Shown one piece after another: positions 34,646 to 44,600 of a stretch of DNA of 64,000 nt; the stretch's first letter is position 1; the number at the start of each line of letters is the position of its first letter. This DNA is from Siphonodentalium dalli. Lineage: Eukaryota; Mollusca; Scaphopoda; Gadilida; Siphonodentaliidae. The translations under genes and the position numbers were made by a program. The notes under the pieces were generated by a model. That model did not search any database, was not told the DNA's origin, and saw only the letters and a list, made by a program, of their open reading frames with translations. The DNA lies in contig CP136066.1 in NCBI GenBank assembly GCA_032622095.1, positions 173,849,164-173,913,163 of the forward strand. Reading direction: 5' to 3'.

Positions 34646-35293
34646 ATGGATACACAGCTCAAGAAATTGAACAGTATGGAAGTTGGCGCAGTTACGAAAT
34701 ATTTGATGAAAAGTTATGTCAGGCATATAATTCTGAGAAACGGCTTTCATTACCCAGACACTAATAACTTTTATTTATCAGAGTTAGATGAAATACGTGA
34801 CTGCACCAGAAGAATACTTCAACAGCTGGAAAAGTATAACATGTGGCTGTTAAATGAGCTGACAGGGAAATTGGACAGTTACGATAGGGATCATTTTCCC
34901 TATATATTTAGTGACTTGTTGGACAATATATTTCAGGAAGATGGCCCCTACACATGGGAGAGAATAATGGCTGCATTCCTGTTCACAGGAAAAATGCGTT
35001 TTAAAGCATACAAAGACAATGACTTCTCATTGGTCAGCGAAATTGTTCAATGGGCACACACTATCGTGACATTATACACTAACCAATGGGTCGAACGGGA
35101 AGGCAGTTGGGATAATTTCTTCCAGGAATGTCTAAATATTGACAATTACTCGTCAAAAATGTTGACAATGAACCATAATGTTTTCAGATCGATTCATATA
35201 TATATATATATAAATCCGCAAACGCCAGGGGAGAGGGGAAAAAGCAAATGTGCAAGTGAGCAAGAGGGAAAAGAGCAAGAGAAGAGCAAGTGA
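34646..35293 (+). CDS. Bcl-2-like protein of the element, right copy (open frame)
   Basis: A 215-codon ORF. Residues about 99-118 match a BH1 region (DGPYTWERIMAAFLF followed by a Gly), and residues about 148-160 match BH2 (WVEREGSWDNFF, with the typical Trp-Asp). The upstream part is predicted helical as in Bcl-2 folds. Such proteins bind BH3 motifs and control mitochondrial outer-membrane permeability; viral versions usually block apoptosis. Here the C-terminal hydrophobic anchor present in the left copy is replaced by a short Ile/Tyr stretch from a TA microsatellite and a charged repeat tail, so membrane anchoring may be lost. Being one exon and virus-borne suggests capture from a host. 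Confidence 0.75.
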   Translation: MDTQLKKLNSMEVGAVTKYLMKSYVRHIILRNGFHYPDTNNFYLSELDEIRDCTRRILQQLEKYNMWLLNELTGKLDSYDRDHFPYIFSDLLDNIFQEDGPYTWERIMAAFLFTGKMRFKAYKDNDFSLVSEIVQWAHTIVTLYTNQWVEREGSWDNFFQECLNIDNYSSKMLTMNHNVFRSIHIYIYINPQTPGERGKSKCASEQEGKEQEKSK

Positions 35294-35462
35294 TCATGTC
35301 GATAATAAAAAAGCAGCATTTTATAGATCGAAAAGAATTTTTTCAGAATATTGTCATCAACTCAATCAAGATCTCAACGAAACGCATTATTGACATCGAT
35401 AACTATCATGGTGCATTGGCATTCATGGCCAGACAAATTTAATTCATGGATTTTAGAGTCGG

Positions 35463-35932
35463 ATGTCTCCAGCTATCGAAATTAATAAGAGTAAGCTATA
35501 CACGGGAACAATTACAATCATGGATAATAGAACAGGTACCTTGACGAATATGTTTCAAACAGAACGTGGTCGTCTACGTATTAATATCATTAAATGGATA
35601 TGATTTACTATTATGGTAATAACTGTGTCACTACCATTTATTTTAGTTCCAAAGAAGATACCACGTGAGTCGATGGATTATTAATTACTTCATACGAATG
35701 AGTCACAACCCAATGATTACGAACAACACCCGTGTGTTTTCGTGAAAAAGTGGACAATACCATCAAACATTACTGTTACAGTATGTAATAATCAAGGACA
35801 CATTTATACCGACATTATAGACGAGTTGTGAATAACACTCCGACGATTATAAGTATTCCGTTAAATTTGAACCAGTGGTCCAACTTCAAGCATATATTCA
35901 GTGATATCGATAAAACTATAAGAGAAGAATAA
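35463..35932 (+). pseudogene. Small membrane protein, right copy (broken)
   Basis: Mirror of 31,583-32,050. A nonsense TGA (near 35,602) replaces a Gly codon in the membrane segment. The shared TAA between halves is present, and two extra bases near 35,816 shift the frame in the downstream domain. Clearly non-functional as it stands. Confidence 0.65.
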
Positions 35933-36108
35933 TGATTCTCTTTGAATTTTTGTTTTTAGAAACTAGTCATATGGATAATTATTATCTGTACCTGACTAGC
36001 GACGATTCGATTAATAAATATCCAGATAATCGATTTTTATAAGAGGCGATAAACTTTCTAAAATAAATGCAGAAAAAAGAGTGACTTGTACACTACATTT
36101 GAAGAAAC

Positions 36109-36435
36109 ATGTCGATCCCGTATATTCCAACAGATATTGAAAAGTGGAGAAAACATTTCAGAGACATGATTGATGGGAAGTTAACGCCAGATAATAAGGG
36201 TCGCTACTTTATTGCCAGAACTAAAAATAGTGATAGTGAAGAAGACGTTCTAAAACCACATATTAACGTAGTGACGCCCATCGCGCAAGCGATTGAAATG
36301 GCTAAGGTCGAAGTTGCAGCAAATAAGTTGACAAACACACGTAAAGCGTAAAAAAAAAACAACAAGAGAGTGTTAGCTGGAGGTTTGTCTAATAATAATA
36401 ATAAGAAAATGAAAAGCGAAGTGTCATTCGATTAG
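36109..36435 (+). pseudogene. Core-like (Px-type) protein, right copy (nonsense)
   Basis: Same start and first 80 codons as 31,080-31,406 with near identity. A stop at 36,349-36,351 then truncates the basic tail. The region after it remains homologous to the left copy up to 36,435. Loss of the Lys-rich tail would probably abolish nucleic-acid binding. Confidence 0.65.
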
Positions 36436-36442
36436 CCAAATC

Positions 36443-36625
36443 ATGAATGAATACAGAGAGTACCATGCTGATAAATTGGCATTATTTGAATCACCAGCGG
36501 TCAAAGATCTATACCCTAGACCCGGGACGAACGTACTCTTAACGCGACGGTTGTATACCACACCATATTCTCTCTTTTTATCGCTACTTATAAGAGTGAT
36601 CGAACTACAATCTACAAAGACATAA
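36443..36625 (+). pseudogene. Capsid-protein-like 5' stub, right copy
   Basis: A 60-codon mirror of 30,830-31,072, shortened because about 65 bp are deleted at about 36,600. It shares the N-terminal MNEYREYH segment and the same uncertain relation to a capsid gene. Confidence 0.35.
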
Positions 36626-36644
36626 ACAGATTAAACACGGAGTT

Positions 36645-37139
36645 ATGTCCGAGACATCAACAGATTTCTTCGGAGAAGATACCGATGACCTAGAATCTGA
36701 TATCGTTCCCCGTTCATCTTCATCTGAATCTAGAACCGCTTCGTCAGATTCAGAAGATGATAATGTCGTCGGTAGTAGAACGGTATTCGGTCTTAAGAAA
36801 GCTGTGCGATGTGTCAACGAGATGGACACATTCAAAAGTATGATGAAACGCGTAACAAATGATGCGAAAGGAGAAGGGAGCATGTCGGGAGATGAGAGCA
36901 TGTCGGGAAAAGAGGCTACCATCGACACAGAGTTTGCTCTCTTTCTCAAAAGTTATAGACGATTAATAGAATACCAGTATCGATTGAAAACATCACCCAT
37001 ACATAACATGATCATGAAGAAAATGGTCAAACTGACCAAACACGGATATGATAATGAATGGGCTGCAGATGAAGCGATGAGAAAATTCAAGAAACTCTTA
37101 GAAATAAATCTAACGGTCGAAGATTCAGACAATGATTAA
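36645..37139 (+). CDS. Zinc-finger gene right copy lacking the finger
   Basis: A 164-codon ORF equivalent to residues 28-191 of the left copy, starting at the internal MSETSTDFF. The deletion near 36,600 removed the normal start codon and the C2H2 finger; the rest is nearly identical, including the acidic end. It may encode a finger-less protein or be a pseudogene. It shows the arms are not identical duplicates. Confidence 0.55.
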   Translation: MSETSTDFFGEDTDDLESDIVPRSSSSESRTASSDSEDDNVVGSRTVFGLKKAVRCVNEMDTFKSMMKRVTNDAKGEGSMSGDESMSGKEATIDTEFALFLKSYRRLIEYQYRLKTSPIHNMIMKKMVKLTKHGYDNEWAADEAMRKFKKLLEINLTVEDSDND

Positions 37140-38608
37140 ATTTCAATAAACTTCATCAACATGTTATTCTCGTCTTCGTTATATATCTATAAGTGGGGAG
37201 GGGAGATTGTAGAGCGAGAAACGATAAATAAATGGTACATTAAGAGCCCTAAAATTTGAAGTTTAAATATTGTTCTGTGTCTTTTTAACTTTCACCCACT
37301 GCGTGTGTATTGTGTTTCTTTAACAATCATTCAAAATGAGTGCCGTGTGTCCCTTTAGAGCGCATTGTGCTCCTTTAATATTCACACACCAATATTACAT
37401 AACGTCCCTTACCTCGTGTCACTTTAACATTCCACACCGTGCGTGCATTATCCCCCTTTAATTATGTCATAACGTTGGTACATAGAAGACTGTATAACAC
37501 TATGCCTATGTCTGTATATGTTGTCACATCGTGAGTGTATTGTCCACCTTTAATGGTGTCGTAGCGTGTGTACATATAAGACTGTATAACACTATGTCTA
37601 TGTATGTATGTGTTTCTCGACCCCTTTTTTAGCAACGCTTTTTAAAATAACCGACTAACGATTCTCATTATAAGAACAATAACTCTATAAACTTACGCTC
37701 TTCCAATAATTCTCGATAATGTAAGTGTGTCATTTATGTTGAAAGATGAATAAAGAGCGTTTGATTCATACGAAATTACTCCGCTCGTGTTCATCATTGT
37801 TTTTATTGACACACCAAGGTTATGAATAAGCATAAATAATTGAAAATTTGTTCCATACTCATGCGTAGAATATGTCAGTTCATTCGTGTAGTAATTTCGT
37901 ATGAATCAAACGCTCTTTATTATTTATGTAAGAGCAATGACGTCAAATTATTTCAGGTAAAACATTGTGGAGACAATTATATGATGGAATGGACGGGACG
38001 GCGTCTGATGGACTGGTCCGAGTCGCTGTAATATTGGCCATTGTCACCATCAGTATGAACGCATACATTCCTATCGAACTATGCATACATACGCTCAAAT
38101 AATATGTACGTGTGATAAGATTATGTGACGTATTAGCATTAACGCGATAAACAGCTGAGATTATTTAGTTGATGTGTCCGCCATTCCTTCACAATAGTCG
38201 GCCGATATTACAAAGCAACTTCACACGATGAACCAACAATATACACACACCCACATGATGCTCAAATGTGACGACCTGCTCTATGAATTGGTTAAACCAT
38301 CTTAAGCTGAGATGATTTGCAGACACGCAATAGTCGGTCGAGATTACAAAGTTCCCCAAAAAAAACAACTTCACACTTATACACGATGACTTGTTAGTCA
38401 ACAATATACACACATGACGCTCATACTGCTCTATGAATTGGTTTTATTTGTACACGGCCACAAAGCAATGTGAACCTCAAATATCGTAAATATACTTACG
38501 CCCATTTTTATCAACGATTCTCAAATATATAGTACTATAGTACTAACATACTCAAAATACACTTACGCCCAATTTTATGATTGGACCTAACGAGTTGCAC
38601 TATCTTCT
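37140..38608 (+). repeat. Outer noncoding part of right arm
   Basis: Mirror of 28,846-30,315 with the same inverted repeat (TTGATTCATACGAAATTACT, 37,750-37,910), zinc-finger vestige and terminal TTACGCCCA repeats. A stretch of phase-aligned CTTTAA-type motifs (37,270-37,560) recurs. No gene. Confidence 0.7.
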
Positions 38609-38614
38609 GGTCTC
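38609..38614. other. Target-site duplication GGTCTC, right
   Basis: Follows the right element end TATCTTCT directly and equals the left hexamer at 28,840-28,845. Confidence 0.85.
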
Positions 38615-38898
38615 GGACAAAATTGCGGATGAGGCTGGCTAACTCTAAAATCAAGTGGTAATACGGCCAAATTTCATGATACCTATAAGTGATAATACTC
38701 CCATATTTTGTTGAACAAAATGTTGATAAATAACAAGTTTGGGAAATTTGATACCATAGTTGACAGTGGTTAGCATTATTTTGTTGCAATAAATCGGTTC
38801 GGATAACTAAAGCGTATTTTTAATTAAGATATGTTTTTGTTGTTGTATCTTGATGATATGGGGACCGTCTAATCGGATTGAGTACCTTTAAAATGATA
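38615..38898 (-). repeat. Host repeat, right half
   Basis: It contains AACTCTAAAATCAAGTGGTA, matching 63,832-63,853, and ends CGGATTGAGTACCTTTAA. The complement of that end (TTAAAGGTACTCAATCCG) starts the copy at 63,628, and the same end recurs at about 46,909-46,927. It looks like a TTAA-flanked foldback family into which the palindromic element jumped. Confidence 0.65.
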
Positions 38899-39014
38899 CA
38901 TAAACAAATTGTATATATAGCATGCAATTGCAACAACCGACTTGCATACATGTACATGCATGCGTATATACATGCTATACTTATAATAATTATATAAAAT
39001 TATGCAGGTTATGC

Positions 39015-39548
39015 AGGGGGGGGGGGTCGGAATTTTTTTTCAGGCACGTATGGCATTTTTTCCCTTTCGATCATTTTTTGTACCCACCCACCCCCACCGC
39101 CAATTTTTTTTCCGTTTTCGGCAGTTTTTTTCCGACCATTTTTTGACACCCACCCCCTTTTAACACTAAAACAGAGATTTGCGGGGGGAAATTCACTGTA
39201 AACAGCTGTATATGAATTTATGTGCATACTATTGATCATGGATGTTAACATGGACATGTAAATAGGAATGAGTCATTTTGAGGTCATTCGGCCAAAAAAA
39301 AATGGCTGTCAGCGGCCATCTTGGATTTCAAAATTTGCAACAAAATACAACACGATAACTGCCTGCAGTCAGTTTATCAGTTAGAATTACATTATTTCTC
39401 TCATTCAAACTGATTCAAAGTGGTTTTGAAGCCCAACTCATTGCCAAAACACTAAAAAACAAGCAGGAAATATTTTTTTTAGTTGCGGAAAAAATTGATT
39501 GTCGGTGGCTTTGACCACCCACCCACCCCGGCACCCCCCCCCCCCCTG
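39015..39548 (+). mobile_element. G-tract hAT-like element, copy 1 (534 bp)
   Basis: It starts AGGGGG..., ends ...CCCCCTG, and is flanked by perfect 8-bp duplications GGTTATGC (39,007-39,014 and 39,549-39,556). Inside are CACGTATGGCATTTTTTCC and ACCCACCCCC phrases shared in inverse orientation with 47,059-47,625, and a fragment of the 2.9-3.9-kb tandem repeat. No transposase ORF. Confidence 0.8.
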
Positions 39549-40164
39549 GGTTATGCTTGCAAATTACTGTCGTCTTGTTAAGAGTCAGAATTAATGCCGT
39601 CTTAATTGCGCACATGCCGTCTTGTCTTCTTCCTCCGCATGGAGGCAGCTCCACTATAACTGCTCACTCCCATGACTCCGTATATTCACTTTTCAGACAA
39701 TTCAAATCGATAGATCATTCACTCATACGTGCATGCATGGCTTGAAATGAATCACATAATATTAGCTGTTGTTATAAAAAATGAAATTCGCGATGCATGT
39801 TTTTCATTGTATAGGTTAACACAGTCTGAGTAAACTCATACCTAAATATTCATTACAACATTGAATATAAGATATTTCAAATATATAGAGTCGACGTTCA
39901 CCCAGACTGAGGTTAACACAGGTTCGAGTAAATCATTATAAGCAATTGTTGTCAAATGTTATCTTTCACTATCGCGTGCGTGCTATAGCACCGTACCCAT
40001 GCATGCACGTGCTTGCAATCACCATATAAATAGAGGTATATACCGTACATATATAGTATCATCCGGGCGTCCCGGGTGTCGCATTTTGTGTTAGCGGGAT
40101 TCGGATTGGAATATCGTTCACCTTAAAGGTAAAGTGCCATTCAGTCGGGTGAATGTATTAGATT

Positions 40165-40174
40165 TCCTATTATA

Positions 40175-40207
<33 letters not shown>

Positions 40208-40210
40208 GGT
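40165..40210. repeat. (TA)n microsatellite
   Basis: Alternating TA tract with short interruptions. Between 39,560 and 40,460 I see no gene. Confidence 0.8.
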
Positions 40211-40467
40211 CAAAAGCTTTAATTAATTATTTCATTGCTTATATATATATACCATAATGTGATGAATTGTGGATCACCATTGGAATTGGAACTGTCTCAA
40301 AATGGCGGAAAGATATCACGTCTGGCAATTTCAATATTCGTTTTTTCTATATTTTCCAAAAATATCAGCAAGCTATTATAGACTATATAATGAGCTACAT
40401 CAACAACTGACGCATCTCGGATATACTGCAAAAAAAAAAAACGGATAGCGAACATATTTGGTTTTAA

Positions 40468-40641
40468 CCCTTTCAGTGCCAAGTCCGATTTTTGTATCAA
40501 CCCATATTTCCTTGATCATTTTTCAAATTTATTGATTATAATAATGTGATACATTGTATCACATTATTATAATCAATAAATTTGAAAAAATGATCAAGGA
40601 AACATGGGTTGATACAAAAATCGGATATGGCACTGAAAGGG
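40468..40641. mobile_element. TTAA-flanked palindromic MITE (174 bp)
   Basis: Flanked by TTAA (40,464-40,467 and 40,642-40,645). It is a nearly perfect palindrome starting CCCTTTCAGTGCC and with its centre near 40,555. The size, palindromic form and TTAA target suggest a piggyBac-mobilised MITE. It sits about 0.4 kb upstream of the PIPOX-family start codon. Confidence 0.8.
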
Positions 40642-40645
40642 TTAA

Positions 40646-41054
40646 GGAGATTTTTGCGTTCAAATTTCGGAACATCGAAACATTGTGACCGAAGTCAATT
40701 CAACACTTTTATCCCTTCCCAACACTGAGTCGTATTATATATGGGGACGGGGTTCATGGTGAGCTAGCAAAAAATAGATACATATAGCTCATTCACTATG
40801 TTTATTTTGTTTTGGTTGAAGTATTAATTTAGGTGAAGGAAACGATGAGTACTAAGTTCGATGTGAGATATTTCTTGACGCAGTTTTAGAGCAAATTATG
40901 ACAGGTTCCCGGTCCCATGCACCTGTATGTGCACAATATCATGCCTTCTGTATAACACAAGACGGGGCCCCACTCTATCTGTCCATATTCAATGAATGAT
41001 ATCTCTTCTTTTAGGTCTAGACTTATAATATAATATATCGGAGCCCAACAGGAG
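40646..41054 (+). promoter_or_regulatory. Upstream region of the PIPOX-family gene
   Basis: Contains a TATA-like TATTATATATGG at about 40,733 and a possible 3' splice site TCTCTTCTTTTAG ending near 41,014, which would make the start-codon exon's 5' end about 41,015. Which is used cannot be decided from sequence alone. Confidence 0.3.
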
Positions 41055-41162
41055 ATGTCTGCCGACATGTATGACGTCATCGTAGTTGGGGCTGGCGTTG
41101 AAGGTTCGGCCACAGCCTATGAACTCGTCAAACGGAAACAGAAAACGCTTCTATTGGAGCAG
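41055..41162 (+). CDS. PIPOX: Peroxisomal sarcosine/pipecolate oxidase, exon 1
   Basis: ATG at 41,055; 36 codons, donor GTATAT, phase 0. It encodes [20 protein letters not shown], which contains the FAD-binding dinucleotide fold (GxGxxG as GAGVEG) at residues about 11-16, ending in an acidic LLLEQ that binds the ADP ribose. The gene makes a flavin oxidase that oxidises N-methyl or cyclic amino acids (sarcosine, L-pipecolate) with O2, releasing H2O2 in peroxisomes. Total length over eight exon positions is about 383 aa, close to vertebrate PIPOX (390). Confidence 0.9.
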
Positions 41163-41178
41163 GTATATAATCTTTTAA

Positions 41179-41641
41179 AGACCCACTTAATTTTCGAGTC
41201 TCCGATTATTTTTTTTATAGTGACTTGATATATGGTTTTAATAACAATCTATGCCATAAAATATTATTAAAATACTATAATTCATCACTATTTGAAACAT
41301 CTGTGTCTCAGAAGATGCCCACAGAGAAATAGAAAACTGCTGAAGACTTCCCCCCGCTGGAACCCAGAATGCAACATAATTCAAACTTTTTCAATGAAAG
41401 GGGAAGAACTCTATCTTTAACATATAGAGTTATTCCCCCCATGTATTAAAAATAATACTGATTTAAACTTCAATCTTGATGACAAAACGCATCGGCAACT
41501 CAACAAAAACAACATGTCCACAGTTTAGTACACCGGATAATTTGATAATACAATGTTTTGGATCTTCCTCTTTCAAATGGTATATAATATGGCATATATT
41601 TTATATAAAGTAATCTGGGGGTTCGAAAATTAAGTGGGCCT
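41179..41641. mobile_element. TTAA-flanked MITE in intron 1 (463 bp)
   Basis: TTAA at 41,175-41,178 and 41,642-41,645, with termini GACCCACTTAATTTTCGA and the complementary TCGAAAATTAAGTGGG. Related sequence begins at about 57,540 and 60,905, where the same left end is followed by TATACGGTTTTAATAACAAT. Confidence 0.75.
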
Positions 41642-42455
41642 TTAAATTAGCGTATACATAAATGGCGTTATGCTCCTGTATAGCCAGACCAATGCACAAC
41701 CATCGAACGCCACAGCATGCGGCTTATCAAGCGAGCAGCCGGAGCGACGGAGCCCCTATTCATTGCAAAAAATTAAATATTAAGAACCAAAATTAATAAT
41801 TCTTCTTTTTTTCTTCTTTTTTTTTTGCAGTGTATAGGGCTCCGCGTGGCGGAACCAATGGAATAGGTTCTTGAAACCGTTCTTCGTCACATGCATGCAC
41901 ATGCAGAACCAGTTGGTTCTTAATTTGTTGGAACGATGTAGAACATAATATGCAAGAATTAAACCATTTGGTTCTACATAAGTTAAAGCGTATAACCAAA
42001 CTACCGACTAGTTGGTTTAGTTTGGAACAAACACACACCTAAGAACTGGTTCTTTCTTCACCAAGAAGTTATACTATACATGTACACTGCTATAAATTAT
42101 CTTAAAGGGGTCACGTTCTTGATAACTTCACACTAATATGACAGTTTTCACACATTTGCTGTAGTATATTGTCCATGACTTCCAGATATCAAGAGGTATC
42201 ACGTGCAAAGTTCGTCATTTTGGCTGAGAAATAATCAGAGTATGAAAATTTTGGTTCTACAGCCTACAAAATCTGCTTACTTTTGTTGAATCATGTTAAA
42301 GGTGTCCACAGCTTCCAAATATATAATGTGTCGTCTGCATAGGGCTGAAAAATAATCAAAATTTAAAAATGTTGGGGCAGCTCCATAATTTTATATCAGC
42401 TTTTTGTTGAATCCTGAATATCGGTTAACTGATTTTGTTCAATCCATATTTTTCA

Positions 42456-42605
42456 GTTTCCACTTCCCCACAGTCGTGGAAGTTCCCACGGACAATCACG
42501 TATCACGCGACAGGTATACAATACGGCATATTATATGGACATGATGCCAGAAGCGTATGCGGGAATAGACATACTCGAAAAGGAAACTAACCAGCAACTA
42601 TTCCG
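42456..42605 (+). CDS. PIPOX: PIPOX family, exon 2
   Basis: The acceptor TTTTTCAG and a donor after CG (GTACGT) bound about 149 nt, phase 0 to 2; the start may be off by one. It encodes PHSRGSSHGQSR, a strongly conserved motif of monomeric sarcosine-oxidase-like enzymes that lines the flavin and substrate (SRGSS..QSR), then a helix-rich segment ending in a conserved QLF. Confidence 0.85.
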
Positions 42606-43815
42606 GTACGTGTATACGGTATACGGGTGAACTTTTCTGTACTTTGGTTGGATTATATGACAATGGTATAGTGGGAAATATATAACGTGGACAAGTCTAT
42701 TTTTCATATTCTCACCCAACAAATTAATTTTTTCTTCATGTTCTCAACTTTTAAGCAATGCTATATATACCATATAATTATGTGGCTGCGTCAGGGCTGC
42801 AATACATATTAGGTAAAATGGCGTCCAATATGGCCACCAGATTTAGAAGAGACAAAATAGTTTTTCTCATTTCTGTGAAAATGGAAGAATGTAATGAAAT
42901 GTGTATATATATTTTGTCATGTCATATACCACGTTATGGGGTTGTTATTGCTTCACACAAAGATGGCCATTAAACGTGCGACAGGAATGGAAAAAATATT
43001 GATGCGTTCCACACATATCTCATTGGCAACTTTCTTGTTCGAATCTGTTTTGAAATTGCGATATACGTTTAGCATATATTCACGTTAACCGATTATTTGG
43101 GTCCAAGCTTCGTTAGACTCCAAACGACTGAATTCAAAGAACGCCGTAGGAGATATCACAAAAAAACGGTCATGGTGATGATGGCAGACGAACATAGCTT
43201 GTGGCAGGAGTGAAATGAATTATTAAATGTAGTATGTCCTTCGTCTAATTGGCAGGCGATATGTGCAACGAATCTATCATCATATGCATGGTTCCCGGTC
43301 AGTTCGTCCCCTAAAAAGAACATTCATCAAATCGGTGTTAGGTGGGGTTAATCCGACCATTTTGTGATGCAATAACCAGATGTTCAAATCGTCAGAGCAA
43401 ACTTGAAAGAAAAAAAATCGATTACGGTAACTCCAATGAGAGCAGATGACTTAGTCAAATTCACCCAAGATGACAGCCAAATTGGCGACCAATATATATC
43501 AAATGTTGCACCGTGTTGCCCTGGCATCGGTTCTAAATTCAGTCAATGTGCGAGTATATATGGGTATAACCATAACGCACATAAGCCGTCACAGTGGGTT
43601 TGTTGACATATGGTATTGCACGACAGACACATTGTTTAATATTTATTGCCTATTTTGCTTGGGAATAATTTTGCAAAGATGTAGATTATTTTTTTCATTT
43701 CATCAGTTAATATATAATGCCTCGTTTTCACTGATGACTTGTGCTTTTATGAACGTGCTCTCTTTGTATCAGATATGGGCTAGTGTTTTAATTGATTTTT
43801 TCTTCACAAAAACAG

Positions 43816-44029
43816 CAAGGTTGGGTGCATGGCCATAGCTCCAACCGGACATACAGTTTTGGAATTCGCAATGGCGCAGTTCAAGAAAAGAGGATATCCA
43901 TATGAATATTTCACACAAGAGGAGCTCAAGAAGAGATTTCCACAGTTCGACTATGGTCCATCCTTTAGTGCTTTCCTCGATCCGAATGGGGGAATATTGA
44001 GAGCAGATAAAATATTACAAGCTTTCAGG
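43816..44029 (+). CDS. PIPOX: PIPOX family, exon 3
   Basis: Acceptor AAAAACAG (weak polypyrimidine tract), donor GTATGT, phase 2 to 0, 214 nt. Its first base completes the Arg codon of exon 2. It encodes VGCMAIAPTGHT, a helix, then the conserved EELKKRFPQF and FLDPNGGILRADK, where Gly-Gly and the following residues match the family's ligand-binding region. Confidence 0.9.
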
Positions 44030-44417
44030 GTATGTTCGTTAAATTGTAGGTCATGTTCTTTTTAGAATGCCTGTTATTTAGAACAATAAAAATGGCGGCA
44101 GTGGCACATGCACGTCTTCGAATTAAAAGTGATTAAAATAAGAGTGTTCCCGTAAAAAAAAGCACAAATGAATCAATAATGTCGAATAGAGTAGTCTTCT
44201 AAAATATAGTTGGAAATAATGAAAGAATAGATTATGTAAATTGACACATTTTGTTTTGTTTAGGCTTTTGATATCTTATTATAGCCACAATGCACTATAC
44301 CCTATACTTGATGGGTGGGCTTAACATGCCATCATATGCTGATACTGTGTATCAGTTGCTGTATATATAGTCCCGATGTTAGTGTAGTATTTCATGTCTT
44401 TAATATTTGTATCGTAG

Positions 44418-44600
44418 GACGTCTTCGTTAGAAATGGCGGCGAACTTCGCGACGGAGAAGAAATGATCAACATTCACCCAGGCGATGTCGTCACAGTTCT
44501 CACAACTAAGGGGACATACAAAGCGAAGAGCGTTGTCTTGGCGACAGGCCCTTGGGCACCTAAAGTATTCAGGCTCCTGGGACTGAATGTTCCACTGAAG
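44418..44600 (+). CDS. PIPOX: PIPOX family, exon 4
   Basis: Acceptor GTATCGTAG, donor GTAATT, 61 codons, phase 0-0. It contains the family motif VVLATGPWAPKV (the second FAD-contacting strand, 'ATGPW'), followed by LLGLNVPLK. Sequence flanking on both sides is intron without gene content. Confidence 0.9.

Larger units (their letters stand above)
28846..38608. mobile_element. Palindromic Polinton/Maverick (adintovirus-like) derivative
   Basis: A 9,763-bp element begins 5'-AGAAGATAGTGCAACTCG and ends with the exact complement, flanked by the 6-bp duplication GGTCTC. Six-bp duplications and 5'-AG termini are established hallmarks of Polintons. The whole element is an inverted repeat with arms of about 4.94 and 4.82 kb meeting near 33,786/33,787 with no spacer. 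Each arm carries the same cargo in mirror image, transcribed toward the nearest end: Bcl-2-like protein, membrane protein, core-like protein, capsid-gene stub, zinc-finger protein. DNA polymerase B, integrase, protease and packaging ATPase are not visible, so it cannot be autonomous. Arm differences (frameshifts, nonsense changes, deletions) argue for an old, decaying insertion. Confidence 0.85.

Noticed and set aside
28846-38608. The giant palindrome as an assembly artefact
   Set aside because: The arms differ by several independent indels and nonsense changes, and the whole is framed by one clean 6-bp duplication inside a host repeat. Long reads would still be decisive.
43403-43838. ORFs upstream of PIPOX exon 3 as extra coding sequence
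   Set aside because: They run through the intron into the exon; the alignment to the family begins at the acceptor before 43,816.
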